Assembly: GCA_004352715.1 (NCBI GenBank) | Contig: SCFE01000062.1 | Span: forward strand, 1,382,148 to 1,446,147 | From: Hofstenia miamia | Taxonomy: Eukaryota > Xenacoelomorpha > Acoela | Direction: 5' to 3' | Length of the DNA: 64,000 bases | In this document: piece by piece, positions 54,273 through 64,000 of the stretch | Layout of the letters: each line of letters begins with the position of its first letter | Position numbering within the stretch: position 1 is the stretch's first letter | Position numbers and translations under genes: made by a program | The notes under the pieces: generated by a model | Database searches by the model: none | What the model was told of the DNA's origin: nothing | The model's input: only the letters and a program-made list of their open reading frames with translations

Positions 54273-56760
54273 TATATTACTTTGTAGTTTGAAAAAACGA
54301 TGCATTCAGTTTTGAAAAATTTACCTTACTTGCTGACAACTTCAAAACTGTTATCCAAATCAATAGTTGAATAATATAATGTTGTGTCATGGGTTTCATA
54401 ACACCAACTGGAGGCCAACTTACTTCCCCGATTGGCAATAGCAATGTTTGCTTCAGCGTTAATAAATTACTTCATTATTATTAATTATTAAACCTTGTGC
54501 TTGCGTAGCAGGTTGACTGACCAAATTTGAAAAAGAAAGCGCTTATTCCAAGTCTACCTTTCATTTGTCAAAAATGTTAGTTTTGATTGAAGTAAAATGT
54601 TAACTATTAATTGATCTTCAATTTTTAAAAGTCAAACATTAAAAATACATTCATCATTAGCAGCTCTAATGCATATGCATAGTACATTTCCAGGGGTAAG
54701 GTCCGGACCTGGATCGTGTTTGCACCCACTGGCACAGTAAATCACGAATTAGCGCTGAAGAATTTCTGTTTAAGGTGTTTTGCATAAGGAAATGATAAAA
54801 GCAGAACTTTTTCTTGATTGAAAGTTGTTGACCGTTGAAATGCGCGTGTTTTTAGCATGGGATCCTGAAGAAGAAGCTATCCCTTCATACATATAAAGTT
54901 ACAGCTCTTCATCAACTGGAAGATGATCACAAAACTGTGAGACATAAAGGACTTGAATCCCTGGATGAGTTTTTCTTATGGAGCGCTCTGAAAAGTTTTC
55001 TTCGGAAATTGAAACACGCTATGGAGCTTCAAACGCGATAACCACTAACATTGAACAAATTACTTCCCAAACTTTGAAGATGGTCTTCGCGAACATATAA
55101 AAACTCTTGAATGCCTGCTTAGAAATCGACAGTGAACATTATCATCAGTTAAAGATCAAGTTTCAAATGTAGCTGAAGAGGCTGTATAATATGATAGTTT
55201 AAGTGATTGAGACTGGAAAGGGAGAAAAGTTGCACCATAATGGCAGCTAAGCAGGTAATAGAAGAAAAGCTATTTTCAACAAGCGCAGACAGCAAATTTG
55301 ATGTTGCTGAACATAAGCAATAAGGAATATAGAATATGCAATTACAGATCTCACTTCAAGATTTCTTTCTTCACTTTGATGGCACCAAATTGAAAAAAAG
55401 ACGAGAACTGATTATCATGTTGCTTATCTTATTAATCCTAAACCTAATGCTATAGTCATCATAAATGGCGACGTAGGATTCATAAAAGATATTTGTGTCC
55501 CTTTGCGGGCCTGTGACCAAGTCTAGTTTTAAAACTGTAAATGAAAGAGTGGATTAAAAATGATAATTTCCGTTTGAGATAATTAGTTGCTTTATGGACA
55601 CATCTATCAGCAAACGTGAGAGAAGTAATGTTGAAGAGTCCTACTAAATTTCATTGCTGTGTCTGAAGTACTCTAAAATTATGATTTTCTAAAGAGTTTC
55701 CAATTATATCAATACGTAATGTTCAGGTAATCATGAGTTCTAGTGTCCATAGTAGTAACATTTAACACAACTTTATGTAGATAGATCATCCAAACCCATT
55801 GAGGCACCATGAGCAGTGATGGTCACGACTCTGTCAGCACCAGGATTGGAGGTTTTGCACAAATCTTAACTGGAGCGTTGCCTTAAAATGTAAATGACAG
55901 AGGAGACACTCCATAACCTGTGGTGTTTTCATGTATTAGGAGTGCTAAATATTTTTTCAGAAATATAAAATTTAAGAAATTCAGAAGCTGTTTAAGGTTC
56001 ATGTTGGATAATTATTTACACATTTTCAGGTAATAAAAACTTTCGAACTTCTATCCCCTGATTTTGAAAGGTAATTACCGCCACTGGTATATAATATAGA
56101 AAAAGTCGAGTAGTACTTATAATAAAAGTAGAACACCTGATGGACACACATTGCGCAAATTCTCTATAAGGCTAAGTGAAAGCCGAGATGCAGACCTTAG
56201 GCAAATAAAGTATGCCTGTCTGCAGAGTCTTAGCTTTATGAATCGTACGCAATGACTAGTTTAGCCTTGCAATGAGGTCAATTAGGCGGTCTATTTACTG
56301 CCAGATGAACGCGGCCTTAACTAAATTCTTCTTTGAGAATAACAGAATTCTTCATCAGAACGATTTTAAAAATTGCAGTTGCCCGGTAAGTAGTTAAGTG
56401 ATAACATGTTTCCTTATAGAAGCATGGTGTTGCTGTTAAACAAATATTGTATATCATTTGACAAATATGCATTTTTATTATATTGCAAAAACTTTTTGAT
56501 ACAATTTTATTGCGAGGCGCTTACTTTTGAAAATTTTCCATGGAAAGTGAAATGACTTGGCAATTGGGGTTGTGATTGCAGCTTGCTAATCAAATACAAG
56601 CAAATTTTAAAAAAAATGAATCTATCAATTTAACTTTAATAAATAAACACTAATGCTGTAATTATTTGTAATTTGATGAGTTTATAATAATCCAAATTGC
56701 TAATCCCCTAGAAAATTTTTCGAGACCAATACTTAGAAATCGTACGAAAACGTTAATCAT
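54273..56760. other. Intergenic, no assignable gene
   Basis: Frames are broken. A plus-strand stretch at 55330-55520 reads EYAITDLTSRFLSSLCWHQI then YHVAYLINPKPNAIVIINGD and VGFIKDICVPL with few stops. It looks like a protein relic, but I do not recognise it. Confidence 0.5.
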
Positions 56761-57238
56761 ATACAGGGTGCGTTAAGGCCTGTCTTAACTACACGATTTA
56801 ATCGCCCGACTTTTTAAATGTATACATTAAAATATATAACTGATACTGAATTTAATCTCAATTTTTTTATTGTTTTTTTTTGAATAGCTTCATTGGTGTA
56901 GCAAGAGAAGAACAAGGAGAACATGCATGAGTTATTTAATGTGTAAATTTTAGCTTTGTTTATATATCTGTGTTCTACCATTTTTGTAAATATGTGTATA
57001 CATATGTACATTGTATATATTGCATATTTTTGCAGACTTGGTGTATGCAGCATGCAAAAATGGAATTTATAAATAGTTTTGAAATGATATTTACAAAAGA
57101 ATGATAAGGTTCGATAATTTTTCGTGCTACATAAAGGCTATTGAACTCGTGGGAAAAAACATTTTTGTTTGTTTTAATGGCTAGTTTGAACTACTACCTA
57201 AAATGTTAAATATACTTTATATATATATACATATATAT

Positions 57239-58238
57239 NNNNNNNNNNNNNNNNNNNNNNNNNNNNNNNNNNNNNNNNNNNNNNNNNNNNNNNNNNNNNN
57301 NNNNNNNNNNNNNNNNNNNNNNNNNNNNNNNNNNNNNNNNNNNNNNNNNNNNNNNNNNNNNNNNNNNNNNNNNNNNNNNNNNNNNNNNNNNNNNNNNNNN
57401 NNNNNNNNNNNNNNNNNNNNNNNNNNNNNNNNNNNNNNNNNNNNNNNNNNNNNNNNNNNNNNNNNNNNNNNNNNNNNNNNNNNNNNNNNNNNNNNNNNNN
57501 NNNNNNNNNNNNNNNNNNNNNNNNNNNNNNNNNNNNNNNNNNNNNNNNNNNNNNNNNNNNNNNNNNNNNNNNNNNNNNNNNNNNNNNNNNNNNNNNNNNN
57601 NNNNNNNNNNNNNNNNNNNNNNNNNNNNNNNNNNNNNNNNNNNNNNNNNNNNNNNNNNNNNNNNNNNNNNNNNNNNNNNNNNNNNNNNNNNNNNNNNNNN
57701 NNNNNNNNNNNNNNNNNNNNNNNNNNNNNNNNNNNNNNNNNNNNNNNNNNNNNNNNNNNNNNNNNNNNNNNNNNNNNNNNNNNNNNNNNNNNNNNNNNNN
57801 NNNNNNNNNNNNNNNNNNNNNNNNNNNNNNNNNNNNNNNNNNNNNNNNNNNNNNNNNNNNNNNNNNNNNNNNNNNNNNNNNNNNNNNNNNNNNNNNNNNN
57901 NNNNNNNNNNNNNNNNNNNNNNNNNNNNNNNNNNNNNNNNNNNNNNNNNNNNNNNNNNNNNNNNNNNNNNNNNNNNNNNNNNNNNNNNNNNNNNNNNNNN
58001 NNNNNNNNNNNNNNNNNNNNNNNNNNNNNNNNNNNNNNNNNNNNNNNNNNNNNNNNNNNNNNNNNNNNNNNNNNNNNNNNNNNNNNNNNNNNNNNNNNNN
58101 NNNNNNNNNNNNNNNNNNNNNNNNNNNNNNNNNNNNNNNNNNNNNNNNNNNNNNNNNNNNNNNNNNNNNNNNNNNNNNNNNNNNNNNNNNNNNNNNNNNN
58201 NNNNNNNNNNNNNNNNNNNNNNNNNNNNNNNNNNNNNN
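57239..58238. other. 1,000-N placeholder gap in TA repeat
   Basis: Exactly 1,000 Ns flanked on both sides by TATATATA sequence. The break is at a microsatellite. Confidence 0.95.
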
Positions 58239-58549
58239 TATATATATACCGTATTCATCCGTGTATAAGTCACACCTTTTTACACACCTTTTTCCAAGAA
58301 AAATTAATATCTACAGAAACATCTCGCGAAGACACTGCATTATAAACTAAAGTACGAGATCTTGCTGTAATATACATTAAAGTAAAATAATATCCTTGTT
58401 TAAAAGACAAACAATTAATTTATTAAAAATACCACAATATTAAAGTATTAGAATGTATTGTTAAGCAATTTAGATGAGCATCATTACAAGATCTATATAG
58501 ATTTATAGTTTTATGTTAATGTATTCAACCTTAAAAGTTAGCAATTGTG

Positions 58550-59352
58550 CAGAAATTGAATGCAAGGTGCTACCCCCAACGATTGAACGCTGTACAGAAT
58601 ATGCTCGCACTTTATGAGCAAAATGAAAACATGATGATGGCAATGAGTGCTGAAGCCCATTTCCACCTCAAATGGGCTGTTAACAAACAGAATTGTCGGT
58701 ACTGGGCTGTTGAAACCACTGCATAGCCCCAAGGTGACAGTTTGGAGCGCGGTTGGAAAGTTTAGCGTTCTCGATCTCTATTTCTCTCAACAAAATGCGG
58801 CTACGGTTACCACAACATCTGAGCGTTACGTTGAGATGGTGAATACTTTTTTCATCACTGAGTTAAATAGACGGCATATTGATCATCAACAATTGTGGTT
58901 TCAGCAAGATGGGGCAACGGCACACTCCGCCAGAGCTTCAATGGCTGTTCTTCAACACCTGTTTCCTAACCATCTCATTTCGAGATTTGGTGATGTTTTG
59001 TGGCCTCCTCGATCCCTCGACTTGTCAACATGTGATTTTTTCCTATGGGGGTTTCTCAAGTCACGTGTCTATGAGGACAAGCCCAATACATAAGATGAAT
59101 TGAAGGAAACGATCCGTAAACAAATCATTCAAATCAACGGCGCCCTGTTGGAAAAAGTGGAAGCTAATTTTCGTGAACGTCTTCAACACTGTGTCAACGA
59201 AAACGGACATGAGTGATGTCATTTTCGGTTCATGATTACTTTGAAATGCTATGCTATTATAAATGTTGTTCTACCATTAAAATTTGTTTGCAGTAATACC
59301 TTACGCTTTTCTTTATATTCCAAAATCACTTGGTTTACCGTGCCGCACCCTG
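58550..59352 (+). pseudogene. rosa-type (DD41D) mariner, copy 1
   Basis: The first catalytic block near 58638 reads MSAEAHFHLKWAVNKQNCRY, with Ala where the family has Asp (SDEAHF). After a frameshift near 58700 the main frame to 59093 has SPKVTVWSAVGKF, WFQQDGATAHSARASMAVL and SLDLSTCDFFLWGFLK. The second and third Asp are present, 41 residues apart. A stop splits the C-terminus (ending NENGHE near 59216). The right TIR ends CCGCACCCTG at 59352, followed by TA. The left end is lost toward the gap. Confidence 0.82.
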
Positions 59353-59758
59353 TATTATGTGAATTCAATATTTACATTTTGAAAATACTGAGCAGCTGTT
59401 GCTTTTACTTTCCTAATGCACAACAAAATTTGATATTTATAGTTCTAAGTATTAGTCCCTTAGCAATTTGAAACATTTTAAACAATTCATGTTTAGCAAT
59501 TGATTGCTGAATTCATGTTTACCTATTAAAGCTATAAATTATAATTTCAGAAGTTTTATATCATTATCGAGCTGCAGTCAACCCTTGATTTAACAACATT
59601 GGTTTTTGATTTTGACGCTTGGCTGCCCAGGTGATATTTAACTATTCAAATTTGATTGCGATTGGTCCTTTTTTCAGGAAGTAGATCTTAAATATTCACA
59701 ATTTATATCAAAATGACCACAATTTTCTTAGAAAATTTTGTGAGTGCAGGGTTTTCAA
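59353..59758. repeat. Flank shared with the second mariner copy
   Basis: This 400-bp noncoding flank, outside the mariner TIR, is repeated at 62997-63408. The duplicate therefore includes host sequence and is not an independent insertion. It diverges after TTTTCAAGGGT. Confidence 0.82.
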
Positions 59759-59945
59759 GGGTAGCAATAAAACGAAACGAGCCCACTAAAATATTAAGCC
59801 CACCATAGTAATGGGATCAAAATATTAACAGGTAATAATATAGTATTAAAAATAATAAAATAAATTCAATTTTTTATGTAAAGAAATACTGTATTTTTAT
59901 AGGTCAATATAAAATAAAATAAAAAAACATGTCTGCGGCCTCTCT

Positions 59946-60662
59946 ATGAAGAGCTTAAGTACGCACAAGTTGTGTTTTTGTTTAGAGATGGAAAATGCTG
60001 TAAAATCCTTGAATTTATGTTTTAGCGCTGGTGAATTTATGGATACAACAACCATAGATTTTATTTTAGGTCATTTGCGTGGACCAGATGTATTGATTTG
60101 CAGCTGTTTGAGTGATGAAGATAAGCCAAACTACCCTTATTTCATTAACATTTTACCCAGGTTTTTGAAAAAGTACAATCCTTTACATTTTAACTATATT
60201 ATTATACCACTTAATGGTTTCAGTCATTTTACAGGTATTGTTATAAATGTTGTTGAACGAACTCTAATTTATATTAATTCTCTAGGTTATAATGTAAATG
60301 GTTTAAGCGTTTCTAGTAAAATTTTGCAGTTTATTACTAATGTAAAAAATGTTCGGTTTTACTACAAAAAAGCTGTTCAAAATGATGGACATTCATGTGG
60401 AATGTGGTTAATTGCCACAATACTCTGTATTGTTAACAATGCACCTGCCCCAAGCTCAGCAGGAGATTGTTATGAGTCAATTAACAGCTTTTTAGAGAAT
60501 TTCATTTTTGCAAAGAATTATCCAAGTCCAGACTATGATAGCGATGATACATTGACGTTTGAACCACAAATGGAAAATTGCGATGTTAATGATAAGCTTC
60601 CGTGCAACGAATCATTTGTTGCTGTAAAGATTATTATAGTAGTGAGGGTGACCCTCCAATAA
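59946..60662 (+). CDS. Ulp1-like (C48/adenain-type) cysteine protease ORF
   Basis: An uninterrupted 238-codon frame. The catalytic core is readable: His94 in GFSHFTGIVI, Asn111 in LIYINSLGY where most family members have Asp, Gln145 in KKAVQNDGHS and Cys151 in HSCGMW. These proteases cut SUMO or NEDD8 conjugates in cells; versions are also carried by DNA transposons (for example MULE- and Ginger-type) and Mavericks. A region near residues 33-50 (MDTTTIDFIL) matches the substrate-binding start of Ulp1 domains. After residue 190 comes an acidic tail. Because neighbours are transposon debris, a transposon-borne or captured gene is more likely than a housekeeping SUMO protease. It could be one exon of a larger gene. 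Confidence 0.68.
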   Translation: MKSLSTHKLCFCLEMENAVKSLNLCFSAGEFMDTTTIDFILGHLRGPDVLICSCLSDEDKPNYPYFINILPRFLKKYNPLHFNYIIIPLNGFSHFTGIVINVVERTLIYINSLGYNVNGLSVSSKILQFITNVKNVRFYYKKAVQNDGHSCGMWLIATILCIVNNAPAPSSAGDCYESINSFLENFIFAKNYPSPDYDSDDTLTFEPQMENCDVNDKLPCNESFVAVKIIIVVRVTLQ

Positions 60663-60816
60663 GTAGGACAGGAAGGTTTTTATTAATATATTTTTAAAAT
60701 ACAAATAAGTTTGTTCTGTAAAAGTAATACCTTAATATAGATAATTTACAATGTGTTTAGAGAACTCCATCCATTGTAAGTATTCCTATTCGTTTTCTAT
60801 TGTTATCTTTGTTAAT

Positions 60817-60893
60817 GAGCCATAGTGAAAGGGTCTCACGCTAAGTTTACTGAAGGGTTTACTTAGAGATACTGGTTCGAATCCAGTTGGCTC
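60817..60893 (+). tRNA. tRNA-like sequence, identity unclear
   Basis: The 77 bases have an acceptor-like pairing (GAGCCA with TGGCTC), a D-arm-like GTGA/TCAC stem and a perfect T arm ACTGG-TTCGAAT-CCAGT. The anticodon arm would be CTAAG/CTTAG around a 16-base loop, too long unless an intron is present. No T-run terminator follows closely. It is either a tRNA pseudogene, a tRNA-derived SINE head, or an unusual intron-bearing tRNA. Confidence 0.3.
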
Positions 60894-61492
60894 AAATCAA
60901 ATATCCAGCTTCTTTATTAGTTTAAAAAAAGGAAGTGATTCAATTATAATATGACAATCATCGCCATCTTTACTATTCATGCTCCATAATAAATATTGTG
61001 GAATGCTTTAAATTTTTACTTTAGATCTGAAGGTATGTCAAGTCCATCCTAGTGTGTAACTTTGACGAACCTTATATGGTTTTTCATTGTTGTATACTTG
61101 GCCTTAAACGTATTTCAACATTTAGATGTAAGTTACTTCATGCAACAGTTTGTGAGGTCGAAAAATGCTTTACACGTTTTGTAGATTCCAACCCACATCT
61201 TCTGTAGTACGGCTGTATTCACCTTACAGCTTACACTACGAATCAGATTTTTATCGATTGCAACATGCTAAGAGAGATTTAATAAATTCTCTTGGTTATA
61301 AATGTATGCAGCAGAATATTATAAGGGTGTTATTCAAATTAGGAAAACTATAGATTATAAATTAGAAATTATCTTTATTTCAGAATGAAACACATCAAAC
61401 TGACTAAAATTACAAACTATCATAAAATTTACTTCACTTGCAGAGTTATTTGCGTGGTCTTCCTTTCAAGTCAGTAAATCTCCTGTCAATAT
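60894..61492. other. No assignable gene
   Basis: A 62-codon plus-strand frame at 61165-61353 (YSLHYESDFYRLQHAKRDLI) has no family I recognise. It could be a neighbouring exon of the element carrying the Ulp1-like ORF, since it is in the same orientation, but nothing proves this. Confidence 0.4.
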
Positions 61493-62492
61493 NNNNNNNN
61501 NNNNNNNNNNNNNNNNNNNNNNNNNNNNNNNNNNNNNNNNNNNNNNNNNNNNNNNNNNNNNNNNNNNNNNNNNNNNNNNNNNNNNNNNNNNNNNNNNNNN
61601 NNNNNNNNNNNNNNNNNNNNNNNNNNNNNNNNNNNNNNNNNNNNNNNNNNNNNNNNNNNNNNNNNNNNNNNNNNNNNNNNNNNNNNNNNNNNNNNNNNNN
61701 NNNNNNNNNNNNNNNNNNNNNNNNNNNNNNNNNNNNNNNNNNNNNNNNNNNNNNNNNNNNNNNNNNNNNNNNNNNNNNNNNNNNNNNNNNNNNNNNNNNN
61801 NNNNNNNNNNNNNNNNNNNNNNNNNNNNNNNNNNNNNNNNNNNNNNNNNNNNNNNNNNNNNNNNNNNNNNNNNNNNNNNNNNNNNNNNNNNNNNNNNNNN
61901 NNNNNNNNNNNNNNNNNNNNNNNNNNNNNNNNNNNNNNNNNNNNNNNNNNNNNNNNNNNNNNNNNNNNNNNNNNNNNNNNNNNNNNNNNNNNNNNNNNNN
62001 NNNNNNNNNNNNNNNNNNNNNNNNNNNNNNNNNNNNNNNNNNNNNNNNNNNNNNNNNNNNNNNNNNNNNNNNNNNNNNNNNNNNNNNNNNNNNNNNNNNN
62101 NNNNNNNNNNNNNNNNNNNNNNNNNNNNNNNNNNNNNNNNNNNNNNNNNNNNNNNNNNNNNNNNNNNNNNNNNNNNNNNNNNNNNNNNNNNNNNNNNNNN
62201 NNNNNNNNNNNNNNNNNNNNNNNNNNNNNNNNNNNNNNNNNNNNNNNNNNNNNNNNNNNNNNNNNNNNNNNNNNNNNNNNNNNNNNNNNNNNNNNNNNNN
62301 NNNNNNNNNNNNNNNNNNNNNNNNNNNNNNNNNNNNNNNNNNNNNNNNNNNNNNNNNNNNNNNNNNNNNNNNNNNNNNNNNNNNNNNNNNNNNNNNNNNN
62401 NNNNNNNNNNNNNNNNNNNNNNNNNNNNNNNNNNNNNNNNNNNNNNNNNNNNNNNNNNNNNNNNNNNNNNNNNNNNNNNNNNNNNNNNNNNN
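61493..62492. other. 1,000-N placeholder gap
   Basis: Exactly 1,000 Ns. The right flank begins inside the second mariner copy. Confidence 0.95.
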
Positions 62493-62996
62493 TTTTCATC
62501 ACTGAGTTAAATAGACGGCATATTGATCATCAACAATTGTGGTTTCAGCAAGATGGGGCAACGGCACACTCCGCCAGAGCTTCAATGGCTGTTCTTCAAC
62601 ACCTGTTTCCTAACCATCTCATTTCGAGATTTGGTGATGTTTTGTGGCCTCCTCGATCCCTCGACTTGTCAACATGTGATTTTTTCCTATGGGGGTTTCT
62701 CAAGTCACGTGTCTATGAGGACAAGCCCAATACATAAGATGAATTGAAGGAAACGATCCGTAAACAAATCATTCAAATCAACGGCGCCCTGTTGGAAAAA
62801 GTGGAAGCTAATTTTCGTGAACGTCTTCAACACTGTGTCAACGAAAACGGACATGAGTGATGTCATTTTCGGTTCATGATTACTTTGAAATGCTATGCTA
62901 TTATAAATGTTGTTCTACCATTAAAATTTGTTTGCAGTAATACCTTACGCTTTTCTTTATATTCCAAAATCACTTGGTTTACCGTCTCGCACCCTG
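62493..62996 (+). pseudogene. rosa-type mariner, copy 2 (truncated by gap)
   Basis: Identical in reading to copy 1 from TTTTCATCACTGAG on, including the same internal stop after DKPNT. The right TIR ends CTCGCACCCTG at 62996 (CTCGC versus GCCGC in copy 1). Sharing both the stop and the external flank shows that the two copies derive from one insertion. Confidence 0.8.
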
Positions 62997-64000
62997 TATT
63001 ATGTGAATTCAATATTTAGCCTGTTGAAAATACTGAGCAGCTGTTGCTTTTACTTTCCTAATGCACAACAAAATTTGATATTTATAGTTCTAAGTATTAG
63101 TCCCTTAGCAATTTGAAACATTTTAAACAATTCATGTTTAGCAATTGATTGCTGAATTCATGTTTACCTATTAAAGCTATAAATTATAATTTCAGAAGTT
63201 TTATATCATTATCGAGCTGCAGTCAACCCTTGATTTAACAACATTGGTTTTTGATTTTGACGCTTGGCTGCCCAGGTGATATTTAACTATTCAAATTTGA
63301 TTGCGATTGGTCCTTTTTTCAGGAAGTAGATCTTAAATATTCACAATTTATATCAAAATGACCACAATTTTCTTAGAAAATTTTGTGAGTGCAGGGTTTT
63401 CAAGGGTTCTGTCTCGTCATCCTATAATCTTTCACGGTTGGTACTTTTTTTCATTCTTGAAAATCTCAAATTTTCCAAATTTATCTCAAATCCTTCCAAT
63501 ATTATTATTTAATGGACACATTTCCCTTATAAAAGTTACAGCAATTGTCCATTCTGAGAGAAATTTGGAAGATTTTGGATTTTATAGAATGGAAAAAAGT
63601 ACCAATCATCTTTCATAATGAATTAATTAATATTAGAATCATAGGACATGAATAATTATAGACTTCTGAGAAAAAAATTGTCACAAATTTTTTTATTTAA
63701 GTATTTTTTAGTAAGCTTGTCTCAAATCATTGCTTAGTTTTAACCCTAACCCCTTTATTCAATTTTTTCATTTGTTTAATTCAACTGTCCCATATTTCAA
63801 ATAGATATTATGAAAAAGGGGTGGTATGCTAAATCACCAATCTATCTTGCTAAAAGCCAATAACTGTTGGTGAAGAGACAAATAGCCACAACTTATGTTG
63901 TCGCAGTTTATTTTAAAATTTGACTTTAAAGTATCCTAATAGTCCTTTTAGATTATTGTTATTGATATAAGGATAAAGCAAAACTTTCATATAGTTATTC
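62997..64000. other. Shared flank to 63408, then no gene seen
   Basis: 62997-63408 repeats 59353-59758 with few changes (TTTAGCCTGTTG versus TTTACATTTTG). Beyond 63408 the sequence is unique and AT-rich. The 86-codon frame at 63358-63618 has no recognisable domain. Confidence 0.6.

Noticed and set aside
56763-56790. CAGGGTGCGTTAAGG after TA as the left end of the 58.5-kb mariner
   Set aside because: Only the first nine bases match the right TIR, the spacing crosses a 1,000-N gap, and TACAGGGTG starts are common to many Tc1/mariner elements.

Overview
The window is AT-rich eukaryotic (metazoan) DNA. Evidence: one multi-exon gene with GT-AG introns, long introns packed with decayed transposons, several Class I and Class II element families typical of invertebrate animals (CR1/L2 LINE, rosa-type DD41D mariner, Tc1, piggyBac, P/THAP9, hAT of the CGGBP1-like and BED types), and no bacterial features. 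I cannot name the species. The transposon mix fits an arthropod, cnidarian or similar invertebrate.

The backbone is a single host gene on the minus strand, from an ATG at 53621 to a stop at 4344. I could place 24 coding exons whose phases agree at every junction except one. They encode about 1,140 residues: a DUF4062 (TIR-like) domain, a NACHT P-loop NTPase with Walker A and B motifs, a winged-helix-like linker and a C-terminal TPR array. This is the architecture of TEP1/NPHP3/NWD1-related STAND NTPases, often annotated in invertebrates as 'TPR repeat-containing protein DDB_G0287407-like'.

Nearly everything else sits in its introns or flanks. 0-3.2 kb: a LINE with a 2A-like motif, split by a hAT deletion derivative, then a second retroelement tail. 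5.2-8.5 kb: a terminal-inverted-repeat element, a foldback element and a LINE on the minus strand. 9.5-15 kb: piggyBac, a 1.25-kb tandem duplication containing a host exon, an RT/RNase H remnant and Tc1. 17-25.5 kb: a hAT MITE, an IS630-like element with intact ends and a CGGBP1-like hAT. 28-32 kb: an LTR fragment and a BED-type hAT. 32-46 kb: near-identical repeated blocks of host intron, piggyBac, P element and mariner, joined by single Ns and 1,000-N placeholders. 50.7-54.3 kb: hAT, a second P element, the first coding exon and a pogo-like MITE. 56.8-64 kb: a rosa-type mariner with its flank duplicated, and an intact Ulp1-like protease ORF.

Much of the apparent duplication is probably assembly redundancy (uncollapsed haplotypes or overlapping contigs), because copies include single-copy host exons and abut artificial Ns. 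Apart from the host gene and the Ulp1-like ORF, I see no coding sequence that looks functional.
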